NCBI GenBank assembly: GCA_002480565.1
Contig: DLCK01000089.1
Span: 43,964-107,963 of the forward strand
DNA: 64,000 bases
From: Phycisphaerales bacterium UBA7800
GTDB lineage: Bacteria; Planctomycetota; Phycisphaerae; Phycisphaerales; Phycisphaeraceae
Direction: 5' to 3'
Part shown: piece by piece, positions 19,506 to 27,777 of the stretch
How the letters are laid out: each line of letters starts with the position of its first letter
How positions within the stretch are numbered: the stretch's first letter is position 1
Position numbers and translations under genes: made by a program
Notes under the pieces: model-generated
Databases searched by the model: none
What the model saw: only the letters and a program-made list of their open reading frames with translations
Told to the model about the DNA's origin: nothing

Positions 19506-20375
19506 TTATAGGATTTTCTCAGATAAAAATGTTGGCATACTTTCGAGTTTTTCCGCCCGAAGTAAATTAATAAAATTTTCATCTTTACACAGTCTTTTCA
19601 AGGCAGAAACGACGTAAATAAGTTGTCGCTGACAGAGTTGTGCTTGTTTTACAACAACCTGCTGACGCGTCGATTCATCACGATAAGCCAACAGTATCTT
19701 TTGTGATGACATGTCACGGGCTTTACGTTTTCCAGATTTCCTTTGCAATCTTTCCCTGCGACGATCAATGAATCGTCGCACTTTCAGAAGTTTGGCTCCT
19801 CGCAATTCCTCATCCTGATATGCTTCACAAAGAACCTTCTGTAAATCTCCCTCGCCAACTTTCGCAATATCAATTGCTACATTCAGGGGAACCAAGCGGC
19901 GTACTACCGCCAGGATTAGTTCCTTTTCTCCATTTTTAAGGAGCCTAAGAATGCCTCTGATATAGCTGGTGGTTAGATTTGTTTTCTTGGCAATCTGAGG
20001 CACCGTCATCCCACGCTCTTGCATGGCACGAATTTCTTCGAGCAATTCAGCGCAGTCGTTTTGACGACGTGCCAAATTTTCCACTAAACTCATCAGCAAC
20101 AGGTTTTCTGTTGTTATATTCTGTATACGAGCTGGTATGTGCGTTTCTCCCAAGCCTTGGAAAGCCAGAAGTCGACCTTCACCGCAAACAAGATCAAAGC
20201 AACCATCGCCATACTTTCCCGATGCAGGCGTTACAGTGATAGGCTTTTTGAGTCCTAGCACTTTTATACTCGCAACAATCTCCTCAAATTTCCGCTTGTT
20301 CCTCAACCTCGTGTTTACAACGTTGATTTCAGCTATTGGAATAAGTTGCACCGGATCGTTGTACTCATGATTCAT
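19506..20375 (-). CDS. ParB/RepB-like protein, first of a pair
   Basis: This 289-residue protein is a ParB-type DNA-binding protein. It has the nucleotide-binding box CGEGRLLAFQ at 64-73, the conserved SLVENLARRQND at 96-107, and a helix-turn-helix MTVPQIAKKTNLTTSYIRGILRLL. The C-terminal half is very basic (RRRERLQRKSGKRKARD) and resembles RepB C-terminal domains. Its ATG overlaps the recombinase stop by 4 bp (ATGA), so translation is probably coupled. The two ParB-like proteins share only the general fold; the box is GEGR here and DGHLR in the neighbour. Together with the recombinase it may form an integration or target-choice complex, which is inference. Confidence 0.83.
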   Translation of the reverse strand: MNHEYNDPVQLIPIAEINVVNTRLRNKRKFEEIVASIKVLGLKKPITVTPASGKYGDGCFDLVCGEGRLLAFQGLGETHIPARIQNITTENLLLMSLVENLARRQNDCAELLEEIRAMQERGMTVPQIAKKTNLTTSYIRGILRLLKNGEKELILAVVRRLVPLNVAIDIAKVGEGDLQKVLCEAYQDEELRGAKLLKVRRFIDRRRERLQRKSGKRKARDMSSQKILLAYRDESTRQQVVVKQAQLCQRQLIYVVSALKRLCKDENFINLLRAEKLESMPTFLSEKIL

Positions 20376-21937
20376 GATCTTCCCCTTATTGGTGATCGAA
20401 GGGCTAACTGAGCAAAGCCATCCAAAGAATCAAATCGATAGGTGTCAACGTAGGCAGCATTGAATTCACCCATCCGAAGAAATGGCATCCGGATATCCAG
20501 CAATGGCAGCAGATAAAAGTCACATGGTTCATCATTCTCAGGATTCATGCGGACCATAATGGTGATGTCAGGTAATCGCTCTTTGCTGAAGCGAATAAGC
20601 CATCGCAAGGTGCCCGCAGTTGTCTTCCAACAACGTGACATCACCAAGGATGCAGTGTATTCGCCATTTACAAGCAGATGTATGTCATCCTTGCTGTGGT
20701 CAACGGATGCCCCAACGGATTCCAGACGTTGGATTGTGTCGTCAAGAATAGTCGGATGAAGATGTCGCAAGCGACGATTAATTTCCACGTAGCTGTAATC
20801 TCGCTGCGGTTCATATCCCGCCATGCGGTAAGCGTTGACCAATGAACCAAAACGAGATCGGTAGGTCGCACTTGAAGGGACACTGTCAGTTTGATCAATC
20901 AGATGACCAGAGATGTCTGAATGCTTTTCAATCAGGCTGGCTAGCATCTTGATGAGCTCTTCATCACTATATCGGCGACTACGTTCTTGAATGATCCCTT
21001 GGACTGTGTAGAAGGAGATAGGATCAATGATTGCATCGTAGACCCCATCTGCACGAACCCAGATGTCAGGCGGATTGACGATACGTTTCTTTTTGAGCTT
21101 GAATGAAATGCGATTGTAGACATTGTTGCCGATATATTTCTCATTCGTCAGGATCTGTCTGACACTTGAACGTGTCCATGCACGGTCCAGATCCGTTCGG
21201 ATTCCTCTGTGATTGAGTTCTTCTGCAATTTGAGATTCAGTTTTTCCGTGCTTGATAAATAACTGATAGATGTGACGAACAAGACACACTTCTTCGTCTG
21301 GCCCTGGAACCAGTATCACACGATCTGTTTGCAGGCTTTTCTGTTCTCCGCGTTTGAGCAATCCTTTGGACTTTCCTTCCATGTCGATGAGCTTTCGACG
21401 TAAACCAAAACCTGCGGGGCCTCCTTGTCGATATCCCAACTCAATCAGTTTGCACTGACCTTTAAAAACCTTCGACGACAATTCGCGGCTGTACTCCCCA
21501 GCCATTGCTCGTTTGACATTTTTGATAATCGCTGAAGTTGTGCTGCCATCATTTTCAAACTGCTCTGCGCAGTAGAGCACTTGAATGCCTGCACGCTTGC
21601 AGATGTATTCGTAATAGGCACTTTCATCTGTATCTTGAAATCTTCCCCAGCGGCTTATGTCGTAAACCAAGATTGCTTTGTAGTCAGAACTGCCATTTTC
21701 AACGTCTGAAATCAGATTACGCAGTGCATCACGACCTTTAATCTGTAAACCACTTTTGCCTTCATCTGCGTACGTTTTGACAATGTGATATCCTCGACGT
21801 TGAGAATATTCGTGGATCACATCAGATTGATTCTCTGTCGAATACTGCTGGTGTTCAGTCGACATACGGATGTACTGAGCAGCGGGGATCTGTGAAATAT
21901 GCGGTAGTTGTTCAGGATCTTCTTGTGATGAAGCCAT
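20372..21937 (-). CDS. Large serine recombinase
   Basis: This 521-residue protein has the resolvase catalytic domain at its N-terminus: AAQYIRMSTEHQ with nucleophile Ser26, then VYDISRWGRF with the catalytic-type Arg. A recombinase domain follows (GYRQGGPAGFGLRRKLID, and WTRSSVRQILTNEKYIGNNVYNRI), as in large serine integrases. The C-terminal 200 residues lack a clear Cys-rich zinc ribbon and seem specific to this branch. I chose the ATG at 21937, with AAAGG 7 bp upstream, over one 13 codons earlier. It is the first gene of an operon with two ParB-like genes. No attachment site was identified. Confidence 0.9.
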   Translation of the reverse strand: MASSQEDPEQLPHISQIPAAQYIRMSTEHQQYSTENQSDVIHEYSQRRGYHIVKTYADEGKSGLQIKGRDALRNLISDVENGSSDYKAILVYDISRWGRFQDTDESAYYEYICKRAGIQVLYCAEQFENDGSTTSAIIKNVKRAMAGEYSRELSSKVFKGQCKLIELGYRQGGPAGFGLRRKLIDMEGKSKGLLKRGEQKSLQTDRVILVPGPDEEVCLVRHIYQLFIKHGKTESQIAEELNHRGIRTDLDRAWTRSSVRQILTNEKYIGNNVYNRISFKLKKKRIVNPPDIWVRADGVYDAIIDPISFYTVQGIIQERSRRYSDEELIKMLASLIEKHSDISGHLIDQTDSVPSSATYRSRFGSLVNAYRMAGYEPQRDYSYVEINRRLRHLHPTILDDTIQRLESVGASVDHSKDDIHLLVNGEYTASLVMSRCWKTTAGTLRWLIRFSKERLPDITIMVRMNPENDEPCDFYLLPLLDIRMPFLRMGEFNAAYVDTYRFDSLDGFAQLALRSPIRGRS

Positions 21938-22081
21938 GCCAATACCTTTAATGGGTGTAGACCATGCGGAATCCATCCCATCAATCGGTACATACCGTTT
22001 TATGCTTCATCCCTGACGCCAACATTATTATGCCTAACTAACGTGTAAAAAATGTGTCGATGTCGTGGCATTTTTGTGGCA

Positions 22082-22570
22082 TTATGATTTGCCTATAGAA
22101 TCCAGAAATAATCCATAACAACGCCCACGACCTCTAATTGAAGTTGCCAAGTCTTGCATTGATGCCTGTTGCAAAGCGAAACGAAGACGCTTGACCGCGC
22201 TTCTGATTGTTGCATCAGAGCACTTTCTGCACCAGACTTCGTTCATTAAGTTGTCATACGAACAGTAATGATTGATTCGCATCGAAAATCGATGTAGAAG
22301 CTTGTACTGAATACATGGCCCAAGAATACAGTTGCATCCATGCCAATTGACAGAAAACTTCATGGGATTGATCTGCAACATATCAGCATCACTGTGATTG
22401 GAATCCAAGTTCAGATGTGGAAATTTCACGATATTTGTCGCTGGAAAACCACATTCCGCCAGTCTTTTCAAAACACGATCAGCAATTGTCGCTGCAGCTT
22501 GGTGATGAGCATGGATTTCTTCAAGAGCACAAAATAGCGCTTCAAAGTATTCGTATTGTTGCATAGGCAT
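22082..22570 (-). CDS. Winged-helix protein, probable island regulator
   Basis: This 162-residue protein has no recognised N-terminal domain (first 80 residues, with His/Ala-rich EEIHAHHQAAATIADRVL). Its C-terminal half resembles an OmpR-type winged helix: a strand CILGPCIQYKLLHRF, then SYDNLMNEVW, the recognition helix SDATIRSAVKRLRFAL, and the wing IRGRGRCYGLFL. There is no receiver domain or partner kinase. It lies about 145 bp upstream of the recombinase operon on the same strand, so control of that operon is a reasonable guess. Confidence 0.55.
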   Translation of the reverse strand: MPMQQYEYFEALFCALEEIHAHHQAAATIADRVLKRLAECGFPATNIVKFPHLNLDSNHSDADMLQINPMKFSVNWHGCNCILGPCIQYKLLHRFSMRINHYCSYDNLMNEVWCRKCSDATIRSAVKRLRFALQQASMQDLATSIRGRGRCYGLFLDSIGKS

Positions 22571-22791
22571 GGCTGTTCTCGATACTGATGCATCGATTCG
22601 GCCAATTTGAGCAGATATAACAACGTGGCATGCGTATTTTGCCGGATCGTTGCAATCTGGAAGTCAGTAATCTGCCACATTCGCACATCCACGCACGGGT
22701 TAACAATGCCGATTGATAAATGATAAAAGGAACTACCCCAAAGGTATCAAAACGAATGCATCCGTCTCACTGTGCAGGGAAACATAGGATA

Positions 22792-24024
22792 TCACAAAGT
22801 TCTTATCGCTTTGGCAATCGTTGATGTGATTGCTTTTGAACAACCAGCTTCCGATGCAAACTTCGACCAATTGGATACAGCTTCATTCACATCATCGAGA
22901 ATTGATTTGGCCTGTGTGGATTTAATGCCTGCGTTTTTCGCTAGTTTCAAGCAGTGATCGCGTGTTGGCTGTTTGCCTTCGCCAAGAACCGTTGTCGTAT
23001 GTTCGCCACCGGGGCCTGGTGAACAGGTCAGATCGTAGGATGGGGACAATGCCCATTCGCCGGTTTGGTCGTTGAGAATGAAAGCAAAATTCTTGGCATG
23101 ATCGTCACGGTTGTGCGTCGCCACGTTGAACACCATCAAACGGAACAAACTCAACAGGTCCTGATGATTCCGCGTCAAGGCATGCGTCACCTTCAACAGG
23201 TTCGCATAGTCCGTCGACGGAATCCGAAAGTTAACATGAATCAGATTGGCAAACGTGTGGACATGAAACCGTCGATTGCCTGAACTACGGTCAAACCGCC
23301 GGACACCAAAGTAATGGCGAACACTGCGACCACGTTTGACTTCAAACAGACGCGTCGGGGGCATCTGAATTCCCGCAGTTTCTGCCATCAGACTGTAGGC
23401 ATACTCCACCGGTCCTGCATCACGTGCATCGGCTTTTGCTGAAAACTTCACGATCCACGGTTCAAAACCTTCCGGCAGGTCATCTTCTCCACTGACAAAG
23501 TTATTACCCCGAACACCCACCAGGACCTTGGGCCGGGCACCACCAGGCGAGCCACCGGCCCGCATCAACTGTGGCAAGACATCCGATACATTGCCAGCCA
23601 ACACATCCTCTGCATGTCGACCGAGCTCATACAGGTCAATGGCTACATCATCCGACTGTGTACCTTCGGCAGGTGGATGATAGGTCAAAGCACCCATTGT
23701 GCGAGTGCCCAGATAAGCCAGGCGATCCAAAGGCGAAAGTGTCACGGGATCAATGCCTTGACGACGGAAATGGCGATCCATCAGCAGCAGGCCCCAACCA
23801 TCCGGCAGTGAGTCATCAAACACACCGGGAAGTGGGCCAAACGTGTGATCCTGATGTTCAATCAAGCTTGGATGTGCTGGCAGCTTGAAGGGGGAAATTT
23901 CAAGACCAGTCTGTAGGAATGTGGGGTCGTACTCAAAGTAAGTTCGGTTGTCATGTTCAGCCAACTTGCCAACGGTCATCATGTCTTCGGGTGTGCGTTG
24001 GAATTTGATGGTGATCGCTTTCAT
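22792..24024 (-). CDS. hipA: HipA-family serine/threonine kinase toxin
   Basis: This 410-residue protein is a full-length HipA kinase. Visible motifs are the Gly-rich GGSPGGARPK at 157-166, the catalytic loop HNRDDHAKNF with Asp308 and Asn312, and the metal-binding YDLT with Asp331. HipA kinases typically phosphorylate an aminoacyl-tRNA synthetase and slow growth until neutralised by the antitoxin. Its ATG overlaps the stop of the upstream HTH gene by 4 bp, the classic HipBA arrangement. The kinase core appears intact, so the toxin is probably active. The substrate is not readable from sequence. Confidence 0.92.
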   Translation of the reverse strand: MKAITIKFQRTPEDMMTVGKLAEHDNRTYFEYDPTFLQTGLEISPFKLPAHPSLIEHQDHTFGPLPGVFDDSLPDGWGLLLMDRHFRRQGIDPVTLSPLDRLAYLGTRTMGALTYHPPAEGTQSDDVAIDLYELGRHAEDVLAGNVSDVLPQLMRAGGSPGGARPKVLVGVRGNNFVSGEDDLPEGFEPWIVKFSAKADARDAGPVEYAYSLMAETAGIQMPPTRLFEVKRGRSVRHYFGVRRFDRSSGNRRFHVHTFANLIHVNFRIPSTDYANLLKVTHALTRNHQDLLSLFRLMVFNVATHNRDDHAKNFAFILNDQTGEWALSPSYDLTCSPGPGGEHTTTVLGEGKQPTRDHCLKLAKNAGIKSTQAKSILDDVNEAVSNWSKFASEAGCSKAITSTIAKAIRTL

Positions 24025-24338
24025 CGCACACCTCGCTTTCGTTTGGGCAAACCATCTGCTGCACGAGCTTCCAATTCGTCCATGGATCTGACAGATGCGG
24101 GTTGGAGCAACGCTGCAAATTCATCAAGCTTTCCCATTGCATGACAGAGCTTCAAAAGATTCTGCACGGAGGTCCGGCCCGTTCGTTCGTAGCGACGAAT
24201 GGTCGGCAGAGACACACCTGATCGGTCAGCCAGTGTTTCCTGTTTCCAATCACGAGACAGCCGCTCGGCACGGATACGATGAGCCAATTGCAAAGCAATC
24301 TCGTCGGGCGTATGCAGTTGGAAGGCAGATTTGGCCAT
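24021..24338 (-). CDS. hipB: HipB-type antitoxin with Xre helix-turn-helix
   Basis: This 105-residue DNA-binding protein has an Xre-type helix-turn-helix at about residues 15-70 (RLSRDWKQETLADRSGVSLPTIRRYERTGRTS). It is immediately upstream of hipA with an ATGA overlap, so the two are co-translated. HipB proteins repress their own operon and bind HipA. The basic tail (AADGLPKRKRGVR) may contact DNA or the toxin. Confidence 0.88.
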   Translation of the reverse strand: MAKSAFQLHTPDEIALQLAHRIRAERLSRDWKQETLADRSGVSLPTIRRYERTGRTSVQNLLKLCHAMGKLDEFAALLQPASVRSMDELEARAADGLPKRKRGVR

Positions 24339-24532
24339 GCAATCTCCATCGAAAAAGTAGAGATCATATTTTATCGCTTATTTAATAAAAAGTAAATATA
24401 ATATCAATTTTGATTGCTTATAACCTGCGATGAAAAATGCTTGGCATTACACGCTCAATTGCTCGCCAGACATGATATTGAGCCGGTAAAAGACCAAGTT
24501 CGGCCCCAACTTACTCTTCAAAAACCTTGAAG

Positions 24533-24554
24533 GAATCGATGAATTCCTGAATGA
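24533..24554. repeat. 22-bp direct repeat, copy 1
   Basis: This stretch, beginning gaatcgatgaattcctg, occurs identically at 25001-25022. The two copies flank the small hypothetical gene on the minus strand. Sequence outside the 22 bp is only weakly similar, although ggtt follows a few bases later in both. Confidence 0.8.
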
Positions 24555-24582
24555 CTGGTTTAATAGGATCACGTCCAAGAGC

Positions 24583-24906
24583 TCACGAAGGGCTGGGTAA
24601 TCGGCCGTTTTCCCCCGTTTTGTTTCCATTGTCTGTGGTTAGTTTATTTGCAATATCACGGAGAAGATCTTCGTGCGTCCCGCCTAGAACAAAGATGGAA
24701 ACTCCAAGCATGCAATTTCCATGGAGCACAACAATCATGTCTTCGACCTTGAAATCCCAATACCGATCATCACCCACAGCATCGTAAAGTTCTTGCACGG
24801 GTTTGCCATAGAGTTGAATCATATGATCAACAAACATGAAGAACTCATCACAGGAATCAGCCAAGTCAAAAGTCAGCCCTCCTGATGCGTTGCGATACTC
24901 TCTCAT
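24583..24906 (-). CDS. Small hypothetical protein between direct repeats
   Basis: I do not recognise this 107-residue acidic protein. It starts MREYRNASGGLTFDLADSCDEFF, with a hydrophobic middle (DMIVVLHGNCMLGVSIFVLGG) that looks like a beta-strand pair rather than a membrane span, and ends in a polar tail. It stands alone between HipBA and the ArsR operon and is bracketed by a 22-bp direct repeat. The size and acidity are compatible with an immunity or SUKH/Imm-like protein, but nothing proves that. Confidence 0.5.
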   Translation of the reverse strand: MREYRNASGGLTFDLADSCDEFFMFVDHMIQLYGKPVQELYDAVGDDRYWDFKVEDMIVVLHGNCMLGVSIFVLGGTHEDLLRDIANKLTTDNGNKTGENGRLPSPS

Positions 24907-25000
24907 CTTCGCTCCTTAAACTCGTCATCGTAATGTGCAAAGAGACTGAATACCAACGCCAGGCATTCTACAATCAAGACATTTTCCGAAAAATGCAAGT

Positions 25001-25022
25001 GAATCGATGAATTCCTGAATGA
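25001..25022. repeat. 22-bp direct repeat, copy 2
   Basis: Exact second copy of the repeat at 24533-24554, lying upstream of the small hypothetical gene. Both copies would read SFRNSS on the minus strand, so they could be relics of a duplicated coding segment. Confidence 0.8.
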
Positions 25023-25060
25023 TCGGTTCTGTACCAGGATCGCAGCCCCGATTAAATTAA

Positions 25061-25090
25061 AAAAGCCAATCCGCAAGGGTTGGCTTTTTT
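25061..25090. terminator. Intrinsic terminator, probably bidirectional
   Basis: A stem of aaaagccaatcc pairs with gggttggctttt around a short gcaa loop, with A and T runs on both sides. It separates the leftward small gene from the rightward ArsR operon. Confidence 0.75.
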
Positions 25091-25140
25091 TGTTATTTGA
25101 ATAGGTTTGTAAGACAGAGAAGCGACACATCGAATTTTAC

Positions 25141-25168
25141 TTGCAAAAAAACTATGTGATGTTATAGT
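25141..25168 (+). promoter_or_regulatory. Promoter of the ArsR operon with a likely operator
   Basis: TTGCAA at 25141-25146 and TATAGT at 25163-25168 are 16 bp apart. The spacer holds aactatgtga (25150-25159), which recurs at 25533-25542 just before the permease gene. A repeated word in the promoter and the first intergenic gap suggests ArsR operators. An AGGAG site precedes the ATG at 25190. Confidence 0.5.
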
Positions 25169-25189
25169 AACGTAATCAGGAGTTGATTA

Positions 25190-25519
25190 ATGAGCAAAGA
25201 TCCCAAATGGCAACGTTACGAAATGCAGGCGCAGTTGATCACCGCGCTGGCTCATCCCATTCGTCTGGCCGTTGTCGATCTGCTCAAGGACGGTGAAGTC
25301 TGCGTCTGCGACATCGCGGATCGCATCGGCGTGGAGCGATCCAATACCTCGCGCCATCTGGCCTTGATGCTCAAAGCCGGAGTTCTTAAAACTCGCAAGG
25401 ATGGTTTGCAGGTTTTCTATTCACTGCAAACGCCCTGCGTCCTGAATTTTTTGGGATGTGCAACCAAGACACTTGAACAGAATCTCAAGCGGCAAACCAA
25501 GGCTATGGCGTCGGGCTAA
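25190..25519 (+). CDS. ArsR-family metal-responsive repressor
   Basis: This 109-residue winged-helix protein begins with LAHPIRLAVVDLLKDGEVCVCDIADRIGVERSNTSRHLALMLKAGVL, the ArsR/SmtB fold. Cys residues in EVCVCDIAD match the metal-sensing CxC of the helix alpha-3 type. A further Cys pair lies near the C-terminus (TPCVLNFLGC). It probably represses its own five-gene operon until a thiol-binding metal or metalloid such as arsenite is present. The inducer is inferred. Confidence 0.9.
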   Translation: MSKDPKWQRYEMQAQLITALAHPIRLAVVDLLKDGEVCVCDIADRIGVERSNTSRHLALMLKAGVLKTRKDGLQVFYSLQTPCVLNFLGCATKTLEQNLKRQTKAMASG

Positions 25520-25532
25520 TTTTTATTTGGAT

Positions 25533-25542
25533 AACTATGTGA
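25533..25542 (+). promoter_or_regulatory. Second copy of the putative ArsR operator word
   Basis: The 10-mer aactatgtga is repeated here, 23 bp before the permease ATG, after its first copy in the operon promoter. It sits in an AT-rich gap that also holds a gtga/tcac inverted pair. Confidence 0.35.
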
Positions 25543-25564
25543 CTATTTTATCACGGACTCATCT

Positions 25565-26992
25565 ATGACTGACATTCCCGCAACAACTGATATTCCCTCC
25601 TCAACGTGTTCAACAGCATGTTCACAGCCAACAGTCTGGCGACAGGAATGGAAAAAGCTCCTGGGCGGACTGATTGTTCTGGGCGTGTTCTTTGCCTTAC
25701 CTTTGGGTTGGCAACGATTTGATCAATCCCTCCATGAAGCGTTGGCACTGACCAAATGGTATGCCCAGGAACACGTGCTGTTATGTCTGGTTCCAGCATT
25801 TTTCATTGCAGGGGCGATTGGCGTTTTTATCAGTCAGAACGCGGTGATGAAGTACCTTGGCCCCAAAGCGCCCAAGCCGTTGGCATTGAGCGTGGCTTCA
25901 GTCAGCGGGACGATTCTGGCGGTTTGTTCATGCACGGTTTTGCCGCTGTTTGCAGGCATCTGGCGGATGGGCGCAGGATTGGGGGCAGCGGTCGCGTTCC
26001 TGTATTCCGGGCCTGCGATTAATGTGTTAGCCATCGTGTTAACCGGCGCGGTGCTTGGCCCATCCCTTGGGATTGCTCGCGCAGTGGGCGCAGTGAGTTT
26101 CAGTCTTGTCATTGGTACCGTGATGCATTTGATCTATCGCAAAGAGGAAGCTGCCCGTGCAGCGGAGATGATGGACGTGCCCGATGATGACGATGCACGT
26201 CCCCTTTGGCAGACCAGCTTATACTTCGCATCTCTCATTGGTATCCTGGTCTTTGCCAACTGGGGAAAACCACAACAACCTCACGGACTCTGGCAACTGA
26301 TCTGGCAAAGCAAGTGGATCATCACCAGCGGATTTGGTGTCATGCTGGCTGCCATCATGGTCGCATGGTTTGAAGTCCGCTGGTGGAAAGTTGTAGCTGT
26401 CGGACTTGCCACGGTGGTGACATGGCTGATTAGTGTCAACTGGTTGATCCCCATTTATGGCAGCTATCTACCGGGCTATGAACATGGTCTGCCTTACGCC
26501 GCCATGATCCCATTTACCGTGGCAACGATTGGTTTGTCCATTGTGCTATCCGTCGGTCATCGCAGTGAAGAAGCCAACGCATGGTTTGATCAAAGCTGGG
26601 GGTTTGCCAAACAGATTACGCCGTTACTGCTCTATGGTGTTTTGATTGCAGGCTTCCTGCTGGGACGCCCCGGTGAAGAAGGCATGATCCCCGGCGAATG
26701 GGTCGCCTCACTGGTGGGTGGCAATTCACTGCAAGCCAACTTCTTTTCATCGGTGGTCGGCGCGTTCATGTACTTTGCGACACTCACCGAGGTGCCGATT
26801 CTTCAGGGGCTCATCGGTTCGGGCATGGGCAAAGGACCGGCACTGGCGATGTTGCTGGCTGGTCCCGCGTTGAGCCTGCCCAACATGCTGGTGATCCGTT
26901 CGGTCATGGGCACGCAGAAAACCATCGTCTTTGTTTCCCTCGTTGTTGTCATGAGCACCTTCGCAGGTTGGTTCTATGGCATGTATTTCTAA
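25565..26992 (+). CDS. DUF318-type permease (ArsP / SO_0444-like)
   Basis: This 475-residue integral membrane protein belongs to the permease family that includes ArsP and SO_0444-type efflux proteins. The conserved core GTILAVCSCTVLPLFAGIWRMGAGLGAAVAFLYSGPAINVLA is present, and the second half repeats the layout with EVPILQGLIGSGMGKGPALAMLLAGPALSLPNML. The CSC motif in a membrane helix is typical. A Cys-containing N-terminus (SSTCSTACSQ) precedes the first helix. Its place behind ArsR and before small redox proteins suggests export of a thiol-reactive metal(loid). Which ion it moves is unknown. Confidence 0.85.
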   Translation: MTDIPATTDIPSSTCSTACSQPTVWRQEWKKLLGGLIVLGVFFALPLGWQRFDQSLHEALALTKWYAQEHVLLCLVPAFFIAGAIGVFISQNAVMKYLGPKAPKPLALSVASVSGTILAVCSCTVLPLFAGIWRMGAGLGAAVAFLYSGPAINVLAIVLTGAVLGPSLGIARAVGAVSFSLVIGTVMHLIYRKEEAARAAEMMDVPDDDDARPLWQTSLYFASLIGILVFANWGKPQQPHGLWQLIWQSKWIITSGFGVMLAAIMVAWFEVRWWKVVAVGLATVVTWLISVNWLIPIYGSYLPGYEHGLPYAAMIPFTVATIGLSIVLSVGHRSEEANAWFDQSWGFAKQITPLLLYGVLIAGFLLGRPGEEGMIPGEWVASLVGGNSLQANFFSSVVGAFMYFATLTEVPILQGLIGSGMGKGPALAMLLAGPALSLPNMLVIRSVMGTQKTIVFVSLVVVMSTFAGWFYGMYF

Positions 26993-27038
26993 CTTTTAAT
27001 AAGACAATTTTAACTTTATTTCATAAAGGAACAGACCC

Positions 27039-27275
27039 ATGAAAAAACTTCAAATCCTCGGCACTGGATGCCCCAAATGCCAACAACTCACTGAAAACAC
27101 CAAGGCTGCTGCCGAAGCGTTGGGCTTGGACTATGAAATCGAAAAAGTCACCAACCTTGCGGACATCACCAAATTCGGCGTGATGATGACACCAGCCTTG
27201 GCAGTTGACGGCCAAGTCAAAAGCTCAGGCAAACTGCTGGATGTCGAAGCGATCAAGCCTCTGATTCAAGGGTAA
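27039..27275 (+). CDS. MTH895-type small redox protein
   Basis: This 78-residue thioredoxin-fold protein matches the MTH895/TM0996 redox family: KLQILGTGCPKCQQL with the CPKC active site near the N-terminus and VMMTPALAVDGQVKSSGK with the cis-Pro. Such proteins commonly sit beside DUF318 permeases. It may hand electrons or a metal(loid) to the permease. It is 4 bp from the next gene. Confidence 0.88.
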   Translation: MKKLQILGTGCPKCQQLTENTKAAAEALGLDYEIEKVTNLADITKFGVMMTPALAVDGQVKSSGKLLDVEAIKPLIQG

Positions 27276-27279
27276 ACCG

Positions 27280-27777
27280 ATGAACAAAACAACCAAAATT
27301 AGTATCGTCACGCTTCTGTTGATAGCGGTGGGCAGTGTCATTGCCATGAAGCAAAATGGGACAACTAATCCTTCCCCAATGCAAGCGGTCGAGACATCAT
27401 CCGAGCAAATCCAAACGCAATCCACCGAGTTAGCCATTCCGCATCTACTGGATTTGGGGGCAGGCAAGTGCGTGCCTTGTCGAATGATGAAACCGATTCT
27501 TGAAACGTTGACTCATGAATATGCAGGACAGATGCGCGTCACATTCATTGATGTCTGGGAAAATCCCGACGCAGGTGAAAAATACGGCATTCGCATCATC
27601 CCAACGCAGATTTTCTACGATGCCCAAGGCAAGGAATTGTTCCGGCATGAGGGCTTCTATTCCAAAGAAGAAATCCTAAGCAAGTGGAAAGAATTAGGGA
27701 TCACACTTCCAGAGCCAACGATCACAACCAATCGCTCTTTGGATCAAACCACAGCTAATCACCAGGACACACCATGA
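27280..27777 (+). CDS. Membrane-anchored thioredoxin-like protein
   Basis: This 165-residue protein has an N-terminal membrane anchor or signal segment (ISIVTLLLIAVGSVIA) and a thioredoxin domain outside the membrane with the active site CVPCR and the cis-Pro motif RIIPTQIFYD. The stop overlaps the start of the CcdA gene (ATGA), which would recycle its disulfide. The Cys pair spacing is CxxC, as required for reduction. Confidence 0.88.
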   Translation: MNKTTKISIVTLLLIAVGSVIAMKQNGTTNPSPMQAVETSSEQIQTQSTELAIPHLLDLGAGKCVPCRMMKPILETLTHEYAGQMRVTFIDVWENPDAGEKYGIRIIPTQIFYDAQGKELFRHEGFYSKEEILSKWKELGITLPEPTITTNRSLDQTTANHQDTP

